This document shows positions 24,797 through 32,537 of a stretch of DNA of 64,000 nucleotides, in pieces; the first letter of the stretch is position 1, and the number at the start of each line of letters is the position of its first letter. The translations under genes and the position numbers were made by a program. The DNA is from DASVTR01 sp036387475 (GTDB lineage: Bacteria > Acidobacteriota > Blastocatellia > Pyrinomonadales > Pyrinomonadaceae). A model generated the notes under the pieces. The model was not told the DNA's origin and did no database searches. It worked only from the letters and a program-made list of their open reading frames with translations. The stretch lies in assembly GCA_036387475.1 (NCBI GenBank), contig DASVTR010000016.1, forward strand, positions 372,001 to 436,000, written 5' to 3'.

Positions 24797-25648
24797 ATGC
24801 CGAAATTCAATCTCACTCGACGACAGTTTTTGAGCGGACTAGCCGCAGCACCCCTTGTTGCCCTCTCGGCCACAACCGCCTACGCCAGTTTCATAGAGCC
24901 TTATTCTTATCAACTCTCACAGACGGACATTTTCATACGCGATTTGCCCGCAGCCTTCGACGGCTTTCGCATCGCGCAGATTTCCGACGTTCATCACAGC
25001 CGCCTCGTTTCCATCAGTGAAGTGCAACGAGTCGTCTCGTTAGCCCAGAGCGTTAAACCAGACCTGATAGCGCTGACCGGCGACTACACCACGGCCTACC
25101 GTCGTTACATAGAGCCTTGCGCGGAAGCACTCGGCGCTTTGAGCGCGCCCGAAGGAGTCTGGGCCGTGCTCGGCAATCACGACCATTACACAGACCCGCA
25201 GTTGACCGCGCGAGCGCTCGAACGCGCTCACATACGAGTTCTCAACAACGCCAATACAGCCATCCGGCGCGGGGGCGATGTCCTGCAACTCATCGGGATT
25301 GACGATTGGGATTGGAATGGAACTGATTGGCCGCGCGCCTTCCACGGCGTAGACCGCAAACGCTCAAGCGTCCTGCTCTCGCATCAACCGCGCGTCCTCG
25401 ATCTGGCCGAAACGGAAAACGTCTCGCTCATCATCAGCGGCCACACACACGGCGGCCAGGTCAGGCTGCCCTTCATCGGCGCGCCCGCTCGCTTCTCAAA
25501 ACAACTTAAATACCTGCGCGGTCTTTACGAGCGCAACAACACGCAGCTTTACGTCTCGCGCGGCACAGGCGTCATCGGCCTGCCCGTACGCTTCGGCGTG
25601 CCCCCCGAAATCGCCATCCTGCGTTTAAGAAAAAGAAGTGATGAGTGA
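24797..25648 (+). CDS. Tat-exported metallophosphoesterase (YkuE/YaeI-like)
   Basis: Protein of 283 residues with a twin-arginine signal (LTRRQFLSGLAAAPL) and a calcineurin-like phosphoesterase fold. Metal motifs in order: ISDVHHS (D-x-H), LTGDYT (GD), VLGNHDHY (GNHD), SHQP and SGHTHGGQV (GHTH), so the dinuclear centre is complete. It resembles the YkuE and YaeI families of lipid or nucleotide phosphodiesterases acting outside the cytoplasm; the substrate is not known. GTG 24794 and ATG 24797 are adjacent; I take ATG. The final codons (RSDE) derive from the GATGAGTGATGAG words at the edge of the following inverted repeat. Confidence 0.9.
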   Translation: MPKFNLTRRQFLSGLAAAPLVALSATTAYASFIEPYSYQLSQTDIFIRDLPAAFDGFRIAQISDVHHSRLVSISEVQRVVSLAQSVKPDLIALTGDYTTAYRRYIEPCAEALGALSAPEGVWAVLGNHDHYTDPQLTARALERAHIRVLNNANTAIRRGGDVLQLIGIDDWDWNGTDWPRAFHGVDRKRSSVLLSHQPRVLDLAETENVSLIISGHTHGGQVRLPFIGAPARFSKQLKYLRGLYERNNTQLYVSRGTGVIGLPVRFGVPPEIAILRLRKRSDE

Positions 25649-25650
25649 TG

Positions 25651-25776
25651 AGTAATTCGTAAAGGCAGAATTCAGGAGACAGGAGACAGAAGAAAAGAAA
25701 ATCAGAATAAAAACGGTTTCAGCCTCTTCTTCTGGCTTCTGGATTCTGACTCCTGAATTCTGCTTTTCCGAATTAC
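25651..25776. repeat. Heptad inverted repeat between convergent genes
   Basis: Arms about 25651-25694 and 25727-25776; both carry GCAGAATTCAGGAG and AGTAATTCG words. The loop, read on the minus strand, has GAAGAGGCTGAAACCG, matching the GGCTGCAACC core of the other GAATTCA-type elements, so this copy is inverted. Between the metallophosphoesterase and Spy-like genes. Confidence 0.82.
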
Positions 25777-25790
25777 TTATCAGTAAAGCG

Positions 25791-26303
25791 TTATTGTTCG
25801 TTGTCCTGTTGAGAGCGGCGTCGTGAGCGACGCTCATCATGGCGGGCTTTGCGCTCCAGTTCCATCTGTTCAAGCTTCGTGCGTTGCTCCGGCGTTAGGA
25901 TTGCGACTACTTCGCCGCGTGCGCGCTGCATCGCCTCGCGTATCTCCACGCGTAGTTGCTTGGCACGTGCTCTTGTTTCTTCAGACGGCGTGCCCTGCTC
26001 GTACAATTGCTGCAACGCTTCGCGCTGCGGCCTAGTGCTCTCACTGAAACGCTCTGAGATGGCGCGGGCTTGCGACTGCTGCGCGTCCGTCAGATTCAAC
26101 TCGCGCAGGGCGCGCATCATGCCCATCATCTTGTGACCGCGCCTGCCCCCACGCTCTCCACGCCGCCCTTCACGCTGCATTCTGTCAGGCGCGCCGTCCT
26201 GCTGTGCTGTCCCCGTCTGCTGCGCGTAGGCTGCGCTTGCGCCGAAGGCCAGCGCAATGACGAGTCCGAGGCAGACTCCCTTTAACTTGCTGTACAAAGA
26301 CAT
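25791..26303 (-). CDS. Spy/CpxP-like periplasmic protein
   Basis: Protein of 170 residues with a signal peptide (MSLYSKLKGVCLGLVIALAF, cleavage near AYAQ). The mature chain is highly helical and charged, with a basic Arg/Gly tract (residues 45-60) and two LTxxQ-type motifs, LNLTDAQQSQ and ILTPEQRTKL, characteristic of the Spy/CpxP (LTXXQ) family of periplasmic chaperones and stress sensors. The frame is open upstream to 26603, but ATG 26303 follows AAGGAGA and begins a clear signal peptide. It is divergent from dxs. No two-component partner is adjacent. Confidence 0.82.
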   Translation of the reverse strand: MSLYSKLKGVCLGLVIALAFGASAAYAQQTGTAQQDGAPDRMQREGRRGERGGRRGHKMMGMMRALRELNLTDAQQSQARAISERFSESTRPQREALQQLYEQGTPSEETRARAKQLRVEIREAMQRARGEVVAILTPEQRTKLEQMELERKARHDERRSRRRSQQDNEQ

Positions 26304-26462
26304 CTGTTTAGTTCTCCTTAACTTTAAATACCAATTCAAAATTGCCGGTTGCGCCGCCAGAGCTTCAACTTGCTGTGAGCGCACCCCGACCAACGCTCTA
26401 CCTTTAGACGTGCGAAGTCCGCCTTTAGTCTGAAAACCAACTGGCGGCCCAAAGAAAATAGA

Positions 26463-26491
26463 TTGACTCGTCGTTGTTAGCGGTGTATAAA
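26463..26491 (+). promoter_or_regulatory. Sigma70-type promoter for dxs
   Basis: TTGACT (26463-26468), 17-base spacer, TATAAA (26486-26491). Transcription from about 26498 gives a leader of 85-125 nt depending on the dxs start. Confidence 0.65.
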
Positions 26492-26620
26492 TCACTTTAC
26501 ACTGCAAAGTCAAGGTGGCTAAAGTCAGTGCATGAACATGTTTGCCACCAATCTCGCATGGGATTGTGAGTTTTTTGTGAGATGGCAAAACCCGTATACC
26601 CAAGTTACAATGGCAGCGAA

Positions 26621-28543
26621 ATGAAATTCTTACAGACTATCAACTCGCCAGCAGACCTGCGCCGTTTGCGTCCTGAGCAATTGCAGGATGTCGCAAACGA
26701 GATTCGCCAGTTCATTCTGGAAACGATGGCACGCATCGGCGGACACACAGGCGCTTCGCTCGGAGCAGTGGAACTGGGTGTCGCGCTTCATTACGCATTC
26801 GATACTCCGACCGACCGCGTTGTCTGGGACGTGGGTCATCAAGCCTACGCGCACAAAATCCTGACGGGACGCCGCGACCAGCTTTCGACCATCAAGCAGT
26901 ATGGCGGATTGTCGGGCTTTCTCAAGCGAGAGGAGTCCGAATACGACACGTTCGGTGCTGGACACGCTTCGACCTCTCTTTCCGCTGCGCTCGGAATGGC
27001 AATTGCGCGCGACCGCCAGAATCAGTCGCATCACGTCTGCGCCATCATCGGTGATGCGAGCCTCGCGGGTGGGATGGCGATGGAGGCGATTAATCAGGCG
27101 GGCCACTTAAAGACGCGGCTCATCGTGCTCTTAAACGATAACGAGATGTCCATTGCTCCGGCGGTCGGCGCGTTGACGGGTTATCTCAATCGCTTGCGCG
27201 GCGCGCAGGGCTATCATCGCTTTAAAGATGAAGTGGGCGAAACCCTGCTCTCCATTCCGACTTTCGGCGAACGCCTGCATCACGCCGCCAAGACGGTGAA
27301 GGATGCGCTGGCGGCTGCCGTATTGCCGGGGGCGCTCGTCAGCGAGCTTGGCTTCAAGTACATAGGCTACGTAGATGGTCATAATCCGCGCGCTCTCGTC
27401 GCCGCTTTGCGCGAGGCGCAGCAGGTCAAGGATGGGCCGGTCATCGTTCATGCGCTGACGACTAAGGGCAAGGGTTATCCGGCGGGCGAGAAGAATTATT
27501 ATGCCTGGCACGCGACCGGGCCATTCGAATTAGCGACGGGCCAGCCCATCAAATCTGCGAAGCCGTCGGCTCCGGCTTACACAGCCGTCTTCGGCAAAAC
27601 AATGTGCGAATTGATGGCGAAGGATGAATCAATCGTCGCATTAACGGCGGCGATGCCGGACGGCACGGGCATAGATCAGGTCTTGGAAGAGTTTCCGGAA
27701 CGCGCCTTCGATGTCGGTATCGCAGAGCAGCACTGCGTCACGTTCGCGGGCGGGATGGCCTGCGAGGGCTTAAAGCCCGTCGTCGCCGTTTATTCTACCT
27801 TCCTGCAACGCGCTTTCGACCAGGTGATGCACGACATCTGCATACAGAAGTTGAACGTGACGTTCGCAATGGATCGCGCCGGAATCGTCGGCGGCGATGG
27901 GCCAACGCATCATGGCCTGCTCGACATAGCTTACTTACGTCCGATGCCCAACATGATCGTCATGGCCCCAAAGGACGAGGGCGAGATGCGCGACATGATG
28001 TTGACGGCCATCGAATACAACGGCCCTGCGGCGTTGCGCTATCCGCGCGGCAACGGCGTCGGCTGCGACATCAGCCGCGCGCCGCAGGTGTTGGAGATTG
28101 GCAAAGGCGAAATCCTGCGCGACGGCGGCGGAGACGTGGCGATTGTCGCCTACGGCTCGATGGTCTATCCGTCTTTGAAGGCGGCGGAGCAACTGGCAGC
28201 AGACCGCATTGAAACGACGGTCGTCAACGCGCGTTTCGTTAAACCCCTGGACGCAGAGTTGCTGCTAGCGCTGGCGCGCACGCGGCGGCTCATCGTGACC
28301 GTCGAAGAAGCCTATCTAGCGGGCGGGTTCGGCTCTGCTTTGATGGAGCTTTTGGAAGAGAACGGCTTGCAGGATCAGGTGCGCGTCGTGCGTATGGGCG
28401 TGCCTGACCGCCTCGTTACACACGGCGACCCGAAACTCCTGCTCGCCAAGTACGGCCTCGATGCAGACGGCATCTACACACGCGTCAAGGAGAGCATAGA
28501 GGTGCTCGAAGACCGCCGCGCCAAGCGCCAGAAAGTTAGATAA
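26621..28543 (+). CDS. dxs: 1-Deoxy-D-xylulose-5-phosphate synthase
   Basis: Thiamine-diphosphate enzyme that condenses pyruvate and glyceraldehyde-3-phosphate, first step of the MEP isoprenoid pathway. From ATG 26621 it has 640 residues, the usual size; ATG 26582 would add 13. Family marks: opening LQTINSPADLRRL, the GGHTGASLGAVEL and VVWDVGHQAYAHKILTGR blocks, the ThDP motif GDASLAGGMAMEAINQAG ending LNDNEMSI, and in the transketolase-like half FDVGIAEQHCVTFAGGMA and RYPRGNGVG. Neither start has a clear ribosome-binding site; I prefer 26621 because it matches the family N-terminus. A heptad repeat and a GC hairpin follow. No other MEP gene is in the window. Confidence 0.95.
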   Translation: MKFLQTINSPADLRRLRPEQLQDVANEIRQFILETMARIGGHTGASLGAVELGVALHYAFDTPTDRVVWDVGHQAYAHKILTGRRDQLSTIKQYGGLSGFLKREESEYDTFGAGHASTSLSAALGMAIARDRQNQSHHVCAIIGDASLAGGMAMEAINQAGHLKTRLIVLLNDNEMSIAPAVGALTGYLNRLRGAQGYHRFKDEVGETLLSIPTFGERLHHAAKTVKDALAAAVLPGALVSELGFKYIGYVDGHNPRALVAALREAQQVKDGPVIVHALTTKGKGYPAGEKNYYAWHATGPFELATGQPIKSAKPSAPAYTAVFGKTMCELMAKDESIVALTAAMPDGTGIDQVLEEFPERAFDVGIAEQHCVTFAGGMACEGLKPVVAVYSTFLQRAFDQVMHDICIQKLNVTFAMDRAGIVGGDGPTHHGLLDIAYLRPMPNMIVMAPKDEGEMRDMMLTAIEYNGPAALRYPRGNGVGCDISRAPQVLEIGKGEILRDGGGDVAIVAYGSMVYPSLKAAEQLAADRIETTVVNARFVKPLDAELLLALARTRRLIVTVEEAYLAGGFGSALMELLEENGLQDQVRVVRMGVPDRLVTHGDPKLLLAKYGLDADGIYTRVKESIEVLEDRRAKRQKVR

Positions 28544-28555
28544 AAGATGAACGCG

Positions 28556-28611
28556 GAACGCTGAACGATGAACTGAAAAGCGCTTGTCTTTCAGTTCATC
28601 GTTCAGCGTTC
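28556..28611. repeat. Heptad inverted repeat, GAACGAT type
   Basis: Arms 28556-28580 and 28588-28611 pair over 24 bases with a single extra A. Heptamers GAACGCT, GAACGAT, GAACTGA. The short loop GCGCTTGTC recurs in the element at 40042 (GAGCTTGTCTGTC). Twelve bases after the dxs stop. Confidence 0.88.
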
Positions 28612-28631
28612 CTACTTCCTACTTGCTCGTA

Positions 28632-28663
28632 GCGCTCGCCCGTTGTAGCAAATGGGCGAGCGC
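28632..28663 (+). terminator. GC-rich hairpin downstream of dxs
   Basis: Perfect 10-base stem GCGCTCGCCC (28632-28641) with GGGCGAGCGC (28654-28663), followed a few bases later by TTTT. Likely the intrinsic terminator of dxs. The remainder of the spacer to 28884 shows no gene. Confidence 0.6.
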
Positions 28664-28884
28664 ATCGCTTTTATGCACGAGATGGGAGCAGTTGACCGCT
28701 GTCGAGCCTACTTCCGTGCCCTGTTTTGCATCAAAGTTTTGCGCGGAAGGGCGTATTTACAGCGGTTTATTGATTGTGCTCAATCGCGTCCTAGCGTGGC
28801 CCTGTTTTTGCTACAGTAAAATAGCGAAATCACAATGATGTGGTCTGTCAGTGCCAATTATTTAAGAGCGACCTTTAAAACGAG

Positions 28885-29682
28885 ATGGAACAGAGACGAA
28901 AAATTATTGTCCCGACCGGAACTGAAGCGGACGAGACGCTCTCGACGCCTCATTTTGTTGATGATGACGCGACTCTTCTGGCGCGTCCCGTCGTGCCTTT
29001 GACCGAACCCGTCGAGTTGCCGCCCGACGTTCATACGGAATCCTACGCCGCTGCGTACGCACCGCGTGCTGCTGCTACGGCGTCGCCGTGGAAACGCTCG
29101 ACCTTAATTCTGATTATTCTCGCCGCCGTCTGTGTCGGCATCGCCAGCGGCCTTGCCATTGGTCTTTACCAGAGCCGTCAGAAAGCACCCGCTGCCCCGG
29201 TCGCCGCCCAGCCAGGCGTGACTGAGCCGCAAGGGGCAACGCAGCCGCAGACAGAGCCTGTGCAATCCGTGCGCGTGAATCAGCCGGAGGAGCAGGAAGA
29301 GGCAGAGCCGGAGCAGGAAACAGAGATTGCTGCCGTGCCTTCGGAGGAAGAGACGCCGGAGAGAAATACGAAGGACAATTCCGCCGACGAGGCTCGCCGC
29401 GAGGATAAGCAGGCGTCGCGCGATAACCGTAAGCGCGACGAAGAGCGCGTTCCGCCCCAAGCTGTGCCCGAAAATGCTCCCGCAGATTATTCCGTGATGG
29501 ATGAACGCGACGAAAGAATGGAGCGTAGGGAGCGTCGTCGTGAAGAGAGAAGAGAAGCGCGCCGCGCCGAGCGTCGTCGTCAGCGCGAAGAGGATGAGCC
29601 GCAGTACGTTCCGCGCAACGTCGAACGCGCACGCCAGGAGATAAATCGTATCAGAGACATCTTCGAGGGTCGCCAGCCGTAA
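28885..29682 (+). CDS. Single-span membrane protein with charged C-terminal region
   Basis: Protein of 265 residues, not assigned to a family. Residues 1-68 are soluble and acidic (Pro/Val/Asp-rich); residues about 72-93 (STLILIILAAVCVGIASGLA) are one membrane helix; residues 100-180 are Gln/Glu/Pro-rich; residues 195-265 are dominated by Arg and Glu (RREERREARRAERRRQREED), probably a long charged helix. The topology suggests a cytoplasmic N-terminus with an external charged tail, or the reverse. The neighbours dxs and tlyA give no functional hint. The low-complexity composition makes homology hard to judge by eye; the clean start and stop and sensible codon use support a real gene. Confidence 0.72.
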   Translation: MEQRRKIIVPTGTEADETLSTPHFVDDDATLLARPVVPLTEPVELPPDVHTESYAAAYAPRAAATASPWKRSTLILIILAAVCVGIASGLAIGLYQSRQKAPAAPVAAQPGVTEPQGATQPQTEPVQSVRVNQPEEQEEAEPEQETEIAAVPSEEETPERNTKDNSADEARREDKQASRDNRKRDEERVPPQAVPENAPADYSVMDERDERMERRERRREERREARRAERRRQREEDEPQYVPRNVERARQEINRIRDIFEGRQP

Positions 29683-29686
29683 GGAA

Positions 29687-29773
29687 GGCAAAAGTAAAAA
29701 AGTAAAAGGCAAAAGTGGAGAAGCCGCTGTTTAATAAACGGGCTTCTCCAAACTTTTGCCTTTTACTTTTACC
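29687..29773. repeat. Heptad inverted repeat, GGCAAAA/GTAAAA type
   Basis: Outer arms 29687-29716 (GGCAAAA, GTAAAAA, AGTAAAA, GGCAAAA) and 29751-29773; inner perfect stem GGAGAAGCC (29717-29725) with GGCTTCTCC (29741-29749). A second copy of the right-arm words (CTTTTTACTTTTGCC) follows to about 29815, and similar T/C-rich words recur at 1911-1926 and 35690-35715. Confidence 0.85.
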
Positions 29774-29830
29774 GCTTGTCTTCTCTTTGTCTTTTTACTT
29801 TTGCCTTTTACCTTTTTATAGTGTTTGCGA

Positions 29831-30580
29831 ATGAAGCGAGAGCGGATAGACAAGCTGCTGGTGGAGCGTGGGCTGGCCGAGTCGCGTACTAAAGCGCAGG
29901 CGCTGGTGATGGCAGGCGTCGTGCTGATTGACGAACAGCGTGTTGATAAGCCTTCGTTGATGGTGGCGCTCGACGCGCGCTTGCGCGTTAAGGGCACGGA
30001 CGATCCGGCATCACGTTACGTCGGGCGCGGCGGCCTAAAATTAGAAGCGGCGCTGCGTGAGTTCCGTGTTGAGGTAGGTGGATTGACGTGCCTCGACGTT
30101 GGCGCTTCGACCGGAGGTTTTACAGATTGCCTGTTGCAGCACGGCGCGCGTCGCGTCGTCGCCGTTGATGTCGGGCATAATCAACTAGACTGGCGCTTGC
30201 GACAGGATGCGAGAGTGGAGGTACACGAAGGCACGAACGCGCGCTATCTGCGCCCGGAAGATTTTCAGGAACAGTTTGAATTGGCGGTGATGGATGTCTC
30301 ATTCATCTCCGCGACAAAGGTGCTGCCAGCAATCGTTCCGCTATTGACCGCTGGCGGGCGAATCATTACGCTCATCAAACCGCAGTTTGAAGTCGGGCGC
30401 GGAGAGGTGGGCAAAGGCGGCATCGTCAAAGACCCTCTGCAGCAGCAGCGCGTCGTCGAAGAAGTGAACGCGGCGGCGACGGCCCTGAATCTGCGCGTCG
30501 GCGGCACGATCGAATCACCGATTCGCGGAACAGACGGCAATCTGGAATTTCTTGCGCTTTATGAAAAGGTCTCTGGATGA
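29831..30580 (+). CDS. tlyA: TlyA-family rRNA 2'-O-methyltransferase
   Basis: Protein of 249 residues with an N-terminal S4 RNA-binding domain (residues 1-60: RIDKLLVERGLAESRTKAQALVMAGVV) and a C-terminal FtsJ/RrmJ-type Rossmann methyltransferase. The SAM-binding motif is CLDVGASTGGFTDCLLQHGA near residue 82, followed by AVDVGHNQLDWRLR and the late IKPQFEVGRGEVGKGGIV. TlyA enzymes methylate ribosomal RNA riboses (C1409 and C1920 in mycobacteria); the hemolysin name is historical. TTG 29825 lies two codons upstream; ATG 29831 is preferred. Its stop overlaps the next start (ATGA), so the two are translationally coupled. Confidence 0.92.
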   Translation: MKRERIDKLLVERGLAESRTKAQALVMAGVVLIDEQRVDKPSLMVALDARLRVKGTDDPASRYVGRGGLKLEAALREFRVEVGGLTCLDVGASTGGFTDCLLQHGARRVVAVDVGHNQLDWRLRQDARVEVHEGTNARYLRPEDFQEQFELAVMDVSFISATKVLPAIVPLLTAGGRIITLIKPQFEVGRGEVGKGGIVKDPLQQQRVVEEVNAAATALNLRVGGTIESPIRGTDGNLEFLALYEKVSG

Positions 30581-31263
30581 GCGTTCTAAACGTTGAGCAG
30601 TCAGCGCTCGCGCGATTGCAACGCGTGAAGGCTTCCTATCAAACAGTCGTTAAGCTGAACTACGAGCATCGGGCGGCGGATTGCCGTGTGTGTCCAACCG
30701 CCGGAGTCTGCTGTACCGATGCTCATTTCGTCAACGTACACATCACGAGGCTCGAAGCCGTCGCCATCCGCGAAACCTTGCGGTGCACACCGCGACTGAC
30801 CGAAACTGAGCGCAAAAGTGTTTACCTGCGGGCAAGGGAAATGGTCGAGCGTTACGATTTGCGCGCAAGCGGCGACACGTTCCGGCAGACCTATTCCTGC
30901 CCGCTCTTTGAGCCGCAAGCTGGCTGCCTCGTACACGCACGCGCCAAGCCCGCGCCCTGCATTCAACACGCCTGCTACGAAAACTGGGAAGACCTTCCGC
31001 CCGCGAGCCTTCAATCACGCACGGAGCATCGCGTCGAGCAGTTGAACACAGAAGTCTACGGCGCTGCCTGGGCCTGGCTGCCCACACCGCTCTGGCTCAC
31101 ACTCGTTGACCCATTTTCTAACGGCGCAGAGCTTGCACGCCTCGCGCGCGTGTGGAGCGAGAGGCGCAAGCAGCGCGTGCCTCATCCCGGAGGATTGAGC
31201 GGCGGCACACACAAGAAGCGTATGAGCCTGCCTGTCATCAATCAATCTCTGATGCGGTTTTAG
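30577..31263 (+). CDS. YkgJ-like cysteine-cluster protein
   Basis: Protein of 228 residues. A cysteine cluster reads CRVCPTAGVCC near residues 36-46, with a second group CPLFEPQAGCLVHARAKPAPC near 108-128 and one more Cys after IQHA, a pattern typical of YkgJ/Fli-B-type putative zinc- or iron-chelating proteins (UPF0153-like). The rest is helical; the C-terminus is basic. It starts inside the tlyA stop codon (ATGA overlap), so both proteins are made from one message; a role in metal handling or as a maturation partner is possible but not shown. Function unknown. Confidence 0.75.
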   Translation: MSVLNVEQSALARLQRVKASYQTVVKLNYEHRAADCRVCPTAGVCCTDAHFVNVHITRLEAVAIRETLRCTPRLTETERKSVYLRAREMVERYDLRASGDTFRQTYSCPLFEPQAGCLVHARAKPAPCIQHACYENWEDLPPASLQSRTEHRVEQLNTEVYGAAWAWLPTPLWLTLVDPFSNGAELARLARVWSERRKQRVPHPGGLSGGTHKKRMSLPVINQSLMRF

Positions 31264-31275
31264 TAGACGCTTGAG

Positions 31276-31380
31276 ATGCCGCTGTTGCGCCCGGCCATGC
31301 CAGAAGATGAGCCTGCAATCCTTTCGTTAATTGACGAATCACGATTGACGGAGATTGTTGACACCCCAGAGCCTACCTGA
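31276..31380 (+). pseudogene. GNAT-like N-terminal remnant (34 codons)
   Basis: ATG 31276 to TGA 31378-31380 encodes a 34-residue peptide opening MPLLRPAMPEDEPAILSLID, which looks like the beta1-alpha1 start of a GNAT acetyltransferase (ArsN2-like). Nothing after the stop continues the fold in any frame I can see, so this is probably a decayed gene end. It lies between the YkgJ-like gene and nadK; the rest of that 258-bp spacer is empty. Confidence 0.4.
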
Positions 31381-31521
31381 GTATCATCCGAGCCGTCTCT
31401 GAATCATCATTAACAGGACGGAAAGCCCCCTTTAGCTTTTAAGAGCGTTTGTGAGGGAAAGCTGCGACACGTGCCATCTTGGGCATGAGCGCGCTCTTGG
31501 CCCACGTGTAAAATTGAGCTT

Positions 31522-32406
31522 ATGCCAACTTCACACATTCGCCGGGTCGGCGTGGTCATCAAGCCGCAATTGCGGGAGGCCGTTCCGACGTTGCGTGGTT
31601 TGGCCGAGTGGCTGGACGTGCGTGGCGTTCGCCTTCTCGGCGGGCCGGAGATTGAACAGGCGCGCTCTGAGTGCGGAGCGGGCCACGTCATTGACATCGT
31701 TACGCACGACGAAATGGCACGAAGCGTCGATCTGGTCGTTGCGCTCGGCGGCGATGGGACGATGATCGCAACAGCGCGGTTGCTGGCCGAGGTGGACGTG
31801 CCTGTGCTCGGCATCAACTACGGCACGCTCGGCTATCTGGCAGAGTTTCGCAGCGAAGAGATGTTTACGGGATTGGAGGCGGTCTTCAGCGGCGAGTATC
31901 ACGTCGAGGAGCGCGTTCGGCTCGCCGTCGAGGTCTTTCGCGAAGAGACATTATTGATGCACAACCGCGTGCTCAACGATGTCGTCGTCAACAAGTCTGC
32001 GCTGGCCCGCATCATACACATCGAAGCATATCTGAACCACCAACTGATTAGCGCCTTTCGCGCCGACGGCCTGATTATCTCAACGCCGACGGGTTCGACC
32101 GCCTACAATCTCTCGGCTGGCGGCCCCGTTATCTATCCTTCGATGAACGCCGTCGTGATTACACCCATCTGCCCCTTCACGCTCTCGGATCGACCGCTGG
32201 TCGTGCCCGACGACGCGTTGATCGAAGTCCTCTTAAAGACACCGAACGAAGAAGTGTTTTTAACTCTCGACGGGCAGGTCGGACTCCCCTTACAGGTCGG
32301 AGACCGCATCCTGATTCGCAAGAGCCACATGTCTTTCAAAATCGTGCAGCCGCCCAATCGCAACTACTTTGAAGTGCTGCGCGAAAAACTGCGGTGGGGA
32401 AAGTAA
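31522..32406 (+). CDS. nadK: NAD kinase
   Basis: Enzyme of 294 residues that phosphorylates NAD+ to NADP+ in the cytoplasm. Diagnostic motifs: VVALGGDGTMIATAR (the GGDGT phosphate-binding motif, catalytic Asp), LGINYGTLGYLAEF, NDVVVNK, FRADGLIISTPTGSTAYNLSAGGP and the late LTLDGQVGLPL. These are all in the expected order and spacing. ATG 31522 gives a normal length. It is followed by a heptad inverted repeat and then a transporter gene. The fourth-residue variation NYGTLGY for NxGxLGF is common. Confidence 0.95.
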   Translation: MPTSHIRRVGVVIKPQLREAVPTLRGLAEWLDVRGVRLLGGPEIEQARSECGAGHVIDIVTHDEMARSVDLVVALGGDGTMIATARLLAEVDVPVLGINYGTLGYLAEFRSEEMFTGLEAVFSGEYHVEERVRLAVEVFREETLLMHNRVLNDVVVNKSALARIIHIEAYLNHQLISAFRADGLIISTPTGSTAYNLSAGGPVIYPSMNAVVITPICPFTLSDRPLVVPDDALIEVLLKTPNEEVFLTLDGQVGLPLQVGDRILIRKSHMSFKIVQPPNRNYFEVLREKLRWGK

Positions 32407-32408
32407 GT

Positions 32409-32509
32409 GCAGAATTCAAGAGTCAGAATCCAGAAGCCAGAAGAAGAGGCTGCAACCACTTTTGTTTTTCTTTTCAACTAGCTTCTGGCTTCTCACTTCT
32501 GAATTCTGC
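32409..32509. repeat. Heptad inverted repeat, GAATTCA type with GGCTGCAACC core
   Basis: Arms begin GCAGAATTC (32409) and end GAATTCTGC (32509); inner words CAGAAGCCAGAAG and CTTCTGGCTTC pair. The loop GAAGAGGCTGCAACCACTTT is nearly identical to the element at 3057. Three bases after the nadK stop. Confidence 0.85.
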
Positions 32510-32537
32510 CTTCCGAATCACTTAACTTGGAGTTGAG

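Noticed and set aside
28584..28838. Open frame of 84 codons after dxs
   Set aside because: It overlaps a heptad repeat and a GC hairpin, has no ribosome-binding site and its residues have no protein-like pattern.
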